A stretch of DNA of 5,743 nt. It comes from Pseudomonadota bacterium. GTDB taxonomy: Bacteria; Pseudomonadota; Alphaproteobacteria; Rhizobiales; Devosiaceae. The notes under the pieces were generated by a model. That model worked only from the letters and a program-made list of their open reading frames with translations, searched no databases and had not been told where the DNA came from. This document shows positions 1 through 5,743 of this stretch, piece by piece; position 1 is the first letter of the stretch, and each line of letters opens with the position of its first letter. Made by a program: the position numbers and the translations under genes. The stretch is from contig JAEYTN010000235.1 in NCBI GenBank assembly GCA_023433985.1, forward strand, positions 1 to 5,743, written 5' to 3'.

Positions 1-1895
1 GCCGCTGGCGCCTGCCGGTGACCATCCCGGAGGTCGACCTGCGCTTCCTCGATATGCTCGTCGCCTACGAGGACAAGAGTTTTCGCGAGCATCGCGGCAT
101 CGACTGGTCCTCGATGAGCCGCGCCGCGCTGCAATTCGTCGGGGCAGGGGGGCGCATCGTTTCGGGCGGCTCCACCCTCACCATGCAGGTCGCGCGTCTC
201 ATCGAGGCCGAAAGCACCCGCTCGGCCTGGGGCAAGCTGCGCCAGATGGTGCATGCCACCGAGCTCGAGCAGCGCCTCAGCAAGGACGAGATCCTTACCC
301 TCTACCTCACGCTCGCCCCCTATGGCGGCAATATCGAGGGCGTCCGCGCCGCGAGCCTCGCCTATTTCGGCAAGGAGCCCAAGCGCCTCAGCGTCGCCGA
401 GAGCGCGCTGCTCGTAGCCCTGCCGCAATCGCCCGAGGCGCGGCGCCCCGACCGCGACCCGGCCGCGGCGCGGCTGAGCCGCGACAACGTCATCGACCGC
501 ATGCTGATCGCCGGCGTGATTTCGGCCGAGGAGGCGGAGGTGGCCAAGGGCGAACCGGTGCCCAAGGGACGCAAGGAATTCCCGATGCTCGCCGCCCACC
601 TCGCCGAGGCGGCGCTGAAGACGCATCCCGGCGAGCGCATCATCGAGCTGCCTATCGACGCGCGGCTGCAGAAGGCGCTGGAACACCTCGCCGCCACCCG
701 CGCCACCAAGCTCGGCCCCAACGTCTCGGTGGCCGTGCTGGTGGCCGACCAGGGGACCGGCAACATCCTCGCTTCGGTCGGTTCGGCCGGCTTCCTCAAG
801 AACGAGGCGGCGGGCTTCGTCGACATGACGTCCGCCGTCCGCTCCCCCGGCTCGACGCTGAAGCCGCTGATTTACGGGCTCGCCTTCGAGCTCGGCCTCG
901 CCCATCCCGAAAGCCTGATCGAGGATCGCCCTACCGGCTTCGGCAACTGGGTGCCGGTCAATTTCGACGGCTTCACCCGCGGTACGGTGACGATCCGGCA
1001 GGCGCTGACGGAGTCGCTCAACATCCCCGCGGTGGTGACGCTCGATGCCGTGGGCACGCCGCGCCTCGTGCAGCGCATGCGCCGCGCTCACGCGGTCCCG
1101 CAGCTGCCGGCGAACACCCCGGCCGGCCTCGCCATCGGCCTCGGCGGCGTCGGCCTCACCCTGCGCGACCTCGTCTCGCTCTATGGGGCGATCGCCCGCG
1201 GCGGCACTCCGGTTCATCTCGAGGACGGCGTCAACCCGCCGGCTCCCGATGGACCCAGCGCAGCACCGGTGCTCGATCCGGTGGCCGCCTGGTACGTCAC
1301 CTCCATCCTTGCCGACGTGCCGCCGCCGGTGAACGGCACGGCCGGCCGCATCGCCTTCAAGACCGGCACCTCCTACGGCTATCGCGATGCGTGGGCCATC
1401 GGCTATGACGGGAAAACCGTGATCGGCGTCTGGGTCGGCAGGCCCGATGGCGCCCCGGTGCCCGGCATTGCCGGCATCACCGCCGCCGCGCCCATCCTGT
1501 TCGAGAGCTTCGATCGCCTCGGCAAGCAGACCGCCAGGCTGCCGTCGGCCCCGCCCGGCGTCATCCTTGCCGCCAATGCCGAGTTGCCCGAGCCGCTGCA
1601 GCGCTTCCGCCACCCCGACCTGCAGATGGTCGCCCGCGACGCTGCTCCCATCATCGCCTTCCCGGCCGATGGCGTCGATGTGGACCTCGGCCTCGCCTCG
1701 GGGGCGACGCTGCCCCTCAACATCAAGATCCGCAACGGCGTGCCGCCCTTCACCTTCTTCGCCAACGGCGCGCCGTTCGGCCGCTCCGCCTTCGCCCGTC
1801 AGACCAGCTGGACCCCGGATGGCCCCGGCTACGTCACCCTTTCGGTGGTGGACGCCAAGGGGCGATCCGACCTGGTGAAAGTGTTCGTCGAGTAA
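1..1895 (+). CDS. pbpC: Penicillin-binding protein 1C, bifunctional peptidoglycan glycosyltransferase/transpeptidase (5'-partial)
   Basis: This enzyme polymerises lipid II into glycan strands and cross-links the peptides on the outer face of the inner membrane. Residues are numbered from the GTG codon at 18. The glycosyltransferase-51 domain comes first: EDKSFREHRG with catalytic E18, GGSTLTMQ at 50-57, and the downstream NIEGVRAASLAYFGK and AESALLVALPQSP blocks. The penicillin-binding domain follows, with all three motifs: S279-T-L-K282 (acyl-enzyme serine), S333-L-N335 and K448-T-G-T. The wording KTGTSYGYRDAW is characteristic of the PBP1C subfamily. The last 90 or so residues fit the small beta-rich C-terminal domain of PBP1C proteins. 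The GTG at 18 is probably not the start: the frame stays open to the left edge and encodes R-W-R-L-P, which fits the usual sequence before the EDxxF motif. The signal anchor is therefore off the window. The reading frame is intact to the TAA at 1893-1895. The usual partner, an alpha-2-macroglobulin-like gene, would lie upstream and cannot be seen. Confidence 0.95.
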   Translation, partial: RWRLPVTIPEVDLRFLDMLVAYEDKSFREHRGIDWSSMSRAALQFVGAGGRIVSGGSTLTMQVARLIEAESTRSAWGKLRQMVHATELEQRLSKDEILTLYLTLAPYGGNIEGVRAASLAYFGKEPKRLSVAESALLVALPQSPEARRPDRDPAAARLSRDNVIDRMLIAGVISAEEAEVAKGEPVPKGRKEFPMLAAHLAEAALKTHPGERIIELPIDARLQKALEHLAATRATKLGPNVSVAVLVADQGTGNILASVGSAGFLKNEAAGFVDMTSAVRSPGSTLKPLIYGLAFELGLAHPESLIEDRPTGFGNWVPVNFDGFTRGTVTIRQALTESLNIPAVVTLDAVGTPRLVQRMRRAHAVPQLPANTPAGLAIGLGGVGLTLRDLVSLYGAIARGGTPVHLEDGVNPPAPDGPSAAPVLDPVAAWYVTSILADVPPPVNGTAGRIAFKTGTSYGYRDAWAIGYDGKTVIGVWVGRPDGAPVPGIAGITAAAPILFESFDRLGKQTARLPSAPPGVILAANAELPEPLQRFRHPDLQMVARDAAPIIAFPADGVDVDLGLASGATLPLNIKIRNGVPPFTFFANGAPFGRSAFARQTSWTPDGPGYVTLSVVDAKGRSDLVKVFVE

Positions 1896-1920
1896 AGTCC
1901 GTCCGTCCGCTGCTCCGTTT

Positions 1921-1938
1921 CCCGAGGTTTTCGGGTTT
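1921..1938 (+). terminator. Weak terminator-like hairpin after pbpC
   Basis: CCCGA at 1921-1925 pairs with TCGGG at 1931-1935 around a 5-base loop, and TTT follows. It lies 26 bases past the pbpC stop, where a terminator is expected. The stem is only 5 bp and the T-run only 3, so a weak intrinsic terminator is plausible but unproven. The rest of 1896-2033 has no gene. The promoter of the next gene should lie here, but no clear -35/-10 pair could be read. Confidence 0.3.
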
Positions 1939-2033
1939 AGTCGCAAGCGTTACTTTACCAATCCCGTTTGCAGGCTTGTTAACACGCTCGCACCTAGTGT
2001 CGCCGGCACATTTCCGCCGCACTGGGGATTGAG

Positions 2034-3083
2034 GTGCGCATCCTTATTGTCGACGACAGCCGGTCGAGCCTGGCCTTCCTGAAGCATGTCGTTGGTCAGC
2101 TCGGCCAATCGGGCATGGAATGCCTGCTGAACCCCGTCGACGCGTTGCGGCGAGCCGACGAAGTGCAGTTCGATCTCGTGATCGTCGACAACATCATGCC
2201 GGGCATGGATGGCGTCGAGCTCACCCGCCGCCTGCGTGCCCGCGAGAACTATCGCCTCGTCCCCATCGTCATGGTCACCTCCATGGACGATCCGCAGTTG
2301 CGCCTCGGCGCCATCGCGGCCGGCGCGACCGATTTCGTCCACAAGCCGTTTGACGTGACCGAGCTGCAGGCCCGCGTCCGCAACCTCCTGGCGCTCCGTC
2401 ACGCGCAGTGCGAGCTTGCCGATCGCGCGCAGTGGCTCGCCCGCGAGGTCGAGGTCGCCACCCGCCACCTCGTGGCGCGCGAGGAGGAGATCATCTGGCG
2501 CCTCGCCCGGGCCATCGAGTATCGCGATGGCGATACCGGCGAGCACGTCTCGCGCGTCGCCCAGATCAGCCGCATCATCGCCGAGGGCATCGGGCTCAGC
2601 GCCGAGCGCTGCCGCATGATCTACCTCGCCGCTCCGCTCCACGACATCGGCAAGATCGGCATCGCCGATGCCATCCTGTCGAAACCGGGCAAGCTGACGC
2701 CCGAGGAAATCGGCATCATGCGCCAGCACGTCTCGATCGGCGCGCGCATCCTCGAGAACGGTTCGTCCGAGATCATCCGTACCGCCGAGCTCATCGCCCA
2801 GTCGCACCACGAGCGTTGGGACGGCGCCGGCTACCCCGACCGCCTGTCGGGCACCGACATCCCCATCGAGGCCCGCGTCGTCGCCATCGCCGACGTCTTC
2901 GATGCCCTCTGCTCGGAGCGTCCATACAAGCGCGCCTGGACGGTCGCGGAGGCTTACAGCGAAGTGGTGAAACTCGCCGGCACGCATTTCGACCCCGCCT
3001 GCGTCGCGGCCTTCGAAACGCGCTGGCCCGAGATTTCCGAGCTCTTCGCAGCCGAGCCTGCGTCCGAACGCCTCGCCGGTTAA
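2034..3083 (+). CDS. Response regulator with receiver and HD-GYP domains, putative cyclic-di-GMP phosphodiesterase
   Basis: This 349-residue cytoplasmic protein has the RpfG-type layout. Residues 1-120 form a CheY-like receiver with acidic pair D7-D8, phosphoacceptor D52 in VDNIMPGMDG, T82 and K104. Residues about 121-155 are a helical linker rich in charged residues. Residues about 156-340 form the HD-GYP hydrolase. Every expected metal-site element is visible: DTGEH with H171, H203-D204 in HDIGKIGI, H232, H258-H259 in HHERWDGAGYP, and D287. The HD-GYP signature is complete, so hydrolysis of c-di-GMP to pGpG or GMP is the expected activity, probably switched by phosphorylation of D52. The position that is Glu in many family members (ETGxH) is Asp here (D167), which may affect metal number. 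The GTG start is supported by GGGGA at 2024-2027/2028, about 5 bases upstream, and by M-R-I-L-I-V-D-D as a normal receiver N-terminus. No cognate kinase is adjacent. The chemotaxis operon begins 471 bases downstream, so a motility or biofilm role is inferred. Confidence 0.93.
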   Translation: MRILIVDDSRSSLAFLKHVVGQLGQSGMECLLNPVDALRRADEVQFDLVIVDNIMPGMDGVELTRRLRARENYRLVPIVMVTSMDDPQLRLGAIAAGATDFVHKPFDVTELQARVRNLLALRHAQCELADRAQWLAREVEVATRHLVAREEEIIWRLARAIEYRDGDTGEHVSRVAQISRIIAEGIGLSAERCRMIYLAAPLHDIGKIGIADAILSKPGKLTPEEIGIMRQHVSIGARILENGSSEIIRTAELIAQSHHERWDGAGYPDRLSGTDIPIEARVVAIADVFDALCSERPYKRAWTVAEAYSEVVKLAGTHFDPACVAAFETRWPEISELFAAEPASERLAG

Positions 3084-3139
3084 GCACCGGCCTCTCGATA
3101 CGCCCGACCTTCTTCGCGCCGCAGATGCGGCCCGAAAAC

Positions 3140-3169
3140 CACCCCAAGCGGCGCCGTTGGCCTGGGGTG
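3140..3169. terminator. Inverted repeat, possible terminator after the HD-GYP gene
   Basis: CACCCCA at 3140-3146 is perfectly complementary to TGGGGTG at 3163-3169. The 16-base interior contains a second, competing inverted repeat (CCAA at 3144-3147 with TTGG at 3157-3160) around the palindrome CGGCGCCG. It lies 57 bases past the HD-GYP stop. No T-run follows on the + strand. Read on the - strand, the stem is followed by GGTTTT, which looks more like an intrinsic terminator, yet no - strand gene needs it. It may end transcripts from both sides or act with Rho. Confidence 0.4.
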
Positions 3170-3241
3170 TCACTGCGCCATGACGGCCCCGCGCGAAATA
3201 GAGCCAAGTAATAACGCGGCCACAGACGCTCTCGTCGACTC

Positions 3242-3312
3242 TCGTGAGCCCGGCGATGATTCAACGAGAATCGCGCGGCGCCGCTTCGGAGCGGGAATTT
3301 GTCGGCTCACGA
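3242..3312. other. Nested inverted repeats, possible structured RNA or regulatory element
   Basis: The 9-base arms TCGTGAGCC (3242-3250) and GGCTCACGA (3304-3312) are perfectly complementary. They enclose two smaller hairpins: GATTC/GAATC at 3258-3262 and 3268-3272 with a 5-base loop, and CCGCT/AGCGG at 3281-3285 and 3290-3294 with a TCGG loop. Together they could fold as a three-way junction of 71 nt. It is not a recognisable tRNA or known riboswitch. A repeat of this size could arise by chance in a gap this long, so function is unproven. Confidence 0.3.
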
Positions 3313-3379
3313 TTCAATCCTGCTGCTGAAGTACTGCAATAGTCATCCCAAGCTTAGGCCGCCCTGACGATGCTTCGCA

Positions 3380-3394
3380 GTAATTGAACTTTAA
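3380..3394. promoter_or_regulatory. CtrA-box-like sequence upstream of the chemotaxis operon
   Basis: The sequence GTAA-N7-TTAA differs by one base from the TTAA-N7-TTAA target of the alphaproteobacterial cell-cycle and motility regulator CtrA. It overlaps a TTGAAC at 3384-3389 that could serve as a -35 element, although no good -10 follows at normal spacing. It lies about 160 bases before the STAS start codon. CtrA often controls flagellar and chemotaxis genes in this class, which makes the placement sensible. One near-match to a short AT-rich motif is weak evidence. Confidence 0.25.
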
Positions 3395-3527
3395 TGGATG
3401 CGGCGGATCATGAGCGGGTCAGGGGCAGACAGCATTTCCGTGGACGCGGGAGACTGTTGCGAACGACGCAGCGGCGGGTACGCCGGGGCGACGGGCGCAT
3501 GCACGCGGCATAACGAAGCTTATTCAT

Positions 3528-3548
3528 TCAGCTAACCACGGAAGCTGA
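3528..3548 (+). promoter_or_regulatory. Leader hairpin overlapping the Shine-Dalgarno sequence of the STAS gene
   Basis: TCAGCT at 3528-3533 pairs with AGCTGA at 3543-3548 around the loop AACCACGGA. The likely Shine-Dalgarno GGAAG (3540-3544) starts in the loop and ends in the stem, with the ATG 10 bases further on. The hairpin could therefore tune translation of the first operon gene. The loop carries ACGGA, which fits the ANGGA core bound by CsrA/RsmA proteins. Those proteins are uncommon in alphaproteobacteria, so that reading is speculative. Confidence 0.3.
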
Positions 3549-3554
3549 GCGACG

Positions 3555-3872
3555 ATGATATTTTCCCTTCGCCTTTCGGGCGAACTGAGCCTGCGCGGCA
3601 TCGAGGCGCTCAAGGCCGAAGTCGCGGCCGCGCTCGCCGCGCATCAGGCGATCGCCATCGACACCGCAGCCGTCGAGAGCGCCGACGTTCCCGCCATCCA
3701 GCTGCTGCTCGCCGCCCAGAAAACCGCCAACGCCGAAGGCAAGGCCCTGAGCCTCACCGCCGACGCCGCCGGGCCGCTCGCCCGCACGCTCGTCGCGCTC
3801 GGCCTCGTTGCCGCCGACGGCGCCGCCCTCGTTCCCGAGACTTCGACCTGGACCATCAAGGCCGCCGCATGA
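3555..3872 (+). CDS. STAS-domain protein, first gene of the chemotaxis operon
   Basis: This 105-residue protein is a single STAS domain, the fold of anti-sigma-factor antagonists and MlaB-like proteins. The N-terminal strands (FSLRLSGEL) are followed by a helix, the core strand AIAIDTAAV and the helix ADVPAIQLLLAAQKTA, then KALSLTADA and a C-terminal helix-strand pair. In classic STAS antagonists a Ser or Thr after the Asp at the head of this helix is phosphorylated. Here the sequence is D44-V45-P46, so the acceptor position appears to be valine, although S42 lies nearby. A role as a non-phosphorylated protein-interaction module in chemotaxis signalling is inferred from its place before cheY and cheA; the partner is unknown. 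The ATG at 3555 has GGAAG 10 bases upstream. The stop overlaps the cheY start by 4 bases (ATGA), indicating translational coupling. Confidence 0.85.
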   Translation: MIFSLRLSGELSLRGIEALKAEVAAALAAHQAIAIDTAAVESADVPAIQLLLAAQKTANAEGKALSLTADAAGPLARTLVALGLVAADGAALVPETSTWTIKAAA

Positions 3873-4237
3873 GCAAGACGATCCTCACCATCGACGACAG
3901 TGCATCCATCCGCCAGATGGTTGCCCTCACGCTGAAGGGCGCCGGGCTCAACGTCATCGAGGCGGGCAACGGCGCCGAGGGCCTCGCCAAGGCCACCACC
4001 GAAACGGTCCACGCCGTCATCACCGACCTCAACATGCCGGTGATGAACGGCCTGGAGATGATCCGGGGGATGCGGGCACTGCCGAGCTTCACCGGGGTGC
4101 CCATCGTCTTCCTCACCACCGAATCGGATGACGGCGTCAAACAGCAAGCCAAGGCCGCCGGCGCCACCGGCTGGATCACCAAGCCCTTCAAGCCGGAGCA
4201 ACTGCTGGCAGTCGTCTCGAAGCTGGTGCGGACATGA
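3869..4237 (+). CDS. cheY: Chemotaxis response regulator CheY
   Basis: This 122-residue protein is a stand-alone receiver domain with no output domain, as expected for CheY, which carries the signal from CheA to the flagellar motor. Visible active-site residues are D9-D10 (metal binding), D53 in TDLNMPVMNG (phosphoacceptor), T83 in FLTT and K105 in ITKPF. The position matching the switch aromatic Y106 of E. coli CheY is W102, which is common in CheY proteins outside the enterics. The ATG at 3869 overlaps the STAS stop and has AAGG at 3858-3861, 7 bases upstream. The stop in turn overlaps the cheA start by 4 bases, so the three genes are almost certainly one transcript and translationally coupled. 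Many alphaproteobacteria have several CheY paralogues, so whether this one binds the motor or acts as a phosphate sink cannot be decided here. Confidence 0.93.
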   Translation: MSKTILTIDDSASIRQMVALTLKGAGLNVIEAGNGAEGLAKATTETVHAVITDLNMPVMNGLEMIRGMRALPSFTGVPIVFLTTESDDGVKQQAKAAGATGWITKPFKPEQLLAVVSKLVRT

Positions 4238-5743
4238 TCGAGCTGGATCCCGCAGAAACCTTCCGACTTGAGGCCAGCGATCTGCTCGACAGTCTCGAGG
4301 CAGCACTGCTCGATCTCGGCCAGACCCCGCAGGATGGCGACCTGATCGACGCCGCCTTCAGGGCGCTGCACACCATCAAGGGTCGGGCGCGATGTTCGGC
4401 TTCGACCGGGTCGCCGCCTTCACCCATGATTTCGAGACCGCCTTCGACCTCATCCGCAAGGGTAGGATCTCGGCCAAACCCGACATCATCAGCGTCTCGC
4501 TGAGCGCCAAGGACTATATCCGCTCACTGATCGAGGACCCGGACAGCACCGACGCCATCATCGGCGATGCGATCGTCGAGGAACTGCAGAGTCTCATCGC
4601 CGCAGAGACCGGCGGCTCCCCGGGTGCAACCGAACGAACCGACATGCCTGTCGCCGCCGGCGCCGACGACAATGCCGGATGGCGGGTCGAGTTTGCCTTC
4701 GAACCCGACATCCTGCGCAACGGCACCAACCCGCTGGCGCTGCTCGACGAACTGCGCGCGCTCGGCCCTTGCCGGGTCGCGGCAAACCTCGACGGCGTGC
4801 CGGAGCTCGCCGCGCTCGATCCCGAGACATGCATGGTCGCCTGGACGGTGGAGATCGGCAACGCCTGTCCGCGCGAGGACATCGAAGATGTCTTCATGTT
4901 CGTGCGCGGCGAGATGAAGCTCACCATCGCGCCGCTGGACGCCGCAGATCTCGCGGCCTCCCCCCCTCCGACACCGCCGGAGCCGGATACGCCGGAGGCG
5001 AAGGCGGGTATCGCGCCGGCGGCGCAGCCGTCCGCGCCCGCCCCGGCCGAGAAGGTTGAGTTCAGCCGTCGCGCCGAGGACAAGACCTCGACCGTCCGCG
5101 TCCAAGCCGAGCGCCTGGACGAATTGATGGACCGCGTCGGTGAACTGGTCATCGCCCAGGCCCGGCTCAGCCAGCTCGCCAATTCCGGCTCCGATCTCGC
5201 GATCAAGGCGATCGCGGAGGACATCGAGCGCCTCGCCTCCGGCCTGCGCGATTCGACGATGGGCGTGCGCATGGTACCGATCGGCTCGCTCTTCGGCCGT
5301 TTCCGCCGGCTCGTGCACGATCTCTCGCGCGATCTCGGCAAGCCGGTCGATTTCGTCACCGTGGGTGAGGATACCGAGCTCGACAAGACGATGATCGAGC
5401 GCCTGGCCGACCCGCTCGTGCATCTGATCCGGAACGCCATCGATCACGGCATTGAGACGCCTGAACGTCGCAGCGCAACCACGAAATCCCAAACCGGACG
5501 CATCGAGCTCTCGGCGCGCTATGTCGGGGCGCAGGTGCTGGTCAGCGTGCAGGACGATGGCGCGGGGCTCGACACCGCGCGCATCCGGGCCAAGGCCGAG
5601 GAGCAGGGTCTGATCGCTCCGGGCACCCCGATGAGCGACCACGAGATCCACCAGCTCCTGTTCCATCCGGGCTTTTCGACCGCCAGGACGATCTCGGCCC
5701 TGTCGGGACGCGGCGTCGGCATGGACGTGGTGAAGCGCACCAT
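4234..5743 (+). pseudogene. cheA: Chemotaxis histidine kinase CheA, frameshifted in the HPt domain and 3'-partial
   Basis: CheA autophosphorylates in receptor arrays and passes phosphate to CheY and CheB. The ATG at 4234 opens a frame encoding the HPt domain to H46-T-I-K-G50, where H46 is the phosphorylated histidine. That frame then turns into unrelated sequence and stops at 4501-4503 after 89 codons. The continuation S-G-A-M-F-G-F-D is in another frame, open from 4383 to the edge with no stop. In numbering corrected for the one-base loss, the HPt covers about 1-105. A P2-like CheY-binding domain lies at about 150-236 (starting WRVEFAFEPD). A Pro/Ala-rich linker spans 237-285 and the P3 dimerisation helices about 286-348. 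The ATPase domain has the N box with N401 (HLIRNAIDHG), D441-D-G-A-G (G1), the F box around F477 (LFHPGFST) and G492-R-G-V-G-M (G2). About 503 residues are visible; the rest of the ATPase and the CheW-like P5 domain lie off the right edge. All visible motifs are intact apart from the shift, so the mutation is recent or a sequence error. Confidence 0.88.
4381..4385 (+). other. Site of the apparent one-base deletion in cheA
   Basis: The bases read AAG-GGT-CGG-GCG-CGA in the starting frame, giving K-G-R-A-R. Restoring one base (GGT-TCG-GGC-GCG-ATG) gives K-G-S-G-A-M-F-G-F, which matches the universal CheA H-box (H-x-x-K-G-x-x-x-x-F-G-F). The loss of one T from a TT pair is the simplest explanation; loss of C from GGC-TCG is equally possible. 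The site has no long homopolymer and no slippery heptamer. Confidence 0.85.

Larger units (their letters stand above)
3084..3554. other. 471-base intergenic region upstream of the chemotaxis operon
   Basis: No convincing protein gene lies here. Base composition is visibly less GC-biased than in the flanking genes, especially at 3310-3400 and 3510-3540. In order it contains a terminator-like inverted repeat, a nested 71-nt inverted-repeat structure, a CtrA-like half-conserved box and a hairpin over the ribosome binding site of the STAS gene. The promoter of the chemotaxis operon is expected in its second half. No strong sigma-70 or sigma-54 promoter could be read. Two small frames of 39 and 41 codons are present, but their composition does not support coding. 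Confidence 0.6.

Noticed and set aside
18..20. GTG at 18 as the start of pbpC
   Set aside because: The frame is open to the left edge and the upstream residues R-W-R-L-P fit the family; a start here would remove the membrane anchor and leave no ribosome binding site.
1950..3173. 407-codon open frame on the - strand across the HD-GYP gene
   Set aside because: It is the antisense shadow of a gene with strong GC third-position bias. The + strand frame has complete receiver and HD-GYP motifs, while the antisense product has no recognisable domain.
2408..3211. 267-codon arginine-rich open frame on the + strand overlapping the HD-GYP gene
   Set aside because: The low-complexity Arg/Pro/His composition is typical of an out-of-frame reading of GC-rich coding DNA.
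3242..3312. tRNA gene, because the nested structure is about 71 nt long
   Set aside because: There is no 7-bp acceptor stem with T-arm and anticodon arm in the correct order; the GATTCAA sequences are not placed as a T-loop.
3430..3470. Sigma-54 promoter near TGGAC...TTGC
   Set aside because: The spacing between the GG and GC elements is 15 bases instead of 10.
3394..3513. 39-codon open frame beginning at ATG 3394
   Set aside because: It is arginine-rich, has no ribosome binding site and overlaps another small frame, so there is no support for coding.
4524..5666. 380-codon open frame on the - strand across cheA
   Set aside because: Same antisense effect; the + strand encodes clear CheA P2-like, P3 and ATPase sequence over the same bases.

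Overview
The window is GC-rich DNA with very strong G/C preference at third codon positions. Protein style and gene order suggest an alphaproteobacterium, probably of the Hyphomicrobiales; this is inference, as no marker gene is present. All supported genes lie on the + strand. No tRNA, rRNA, CRISPR array or insertion sequence was seen.

Layout: (1) 1-1895 is the 3' part of a gene for penicillin-binding protein 1C, a bifunctional peptidoglycan glycosyltransferase/transpeptidase; its N-terminus lies off the left edge. (2) 1896-2033 is a short gap with a weak terminator-like hairpin. (3) 2034-3083 encodes a receiver plus HD-GYP protein, a likely cyclic-di-GMP phosphodiesterase with an intact active site. 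(4) 3084-3554 is a 471-base gap with no convincing protein gene. It holds a terminator-like inverted repeat, a nested fold of about 71 nt, a CtrA-box-like sequence and a hairpin over the ribosome binding site of the next gene. (5) 3555-5743 is the start of a chemotaxis operon: a STAS-domain protein, CheY and CheA, joined by 4-base ATGA overlaps. CheA runs off the right edge.

The most important observation is that cheA is broken as written. The frame from the ATG at 4234 encodes the HPt domain up to the phosphorylated-histidine motif (H46-T-I-K-G), then hits a TGA at 4501-4503. The rest of CheA (HPt remainder, P2-like domain, P3 dimerisation, ATPase N, G1, F and G2 boxes) is fully open in another frame from 4383 to the window edge. 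One missing base at about 4381-4385 explains this. It is either a real inactivating mutation or a sequence error.

In function, CheA would phosphorylate CheY to control the flagellar motor, with the STAS protein as an accessory. The upstream HD-GYP regulator would lower c-di-GMP in response to a separate phosphorylation signal. Physical closeness suggests, but does not prove, that the two motility-related signals are linked. The PBP1C gene appears to be an unrelated neighbour.
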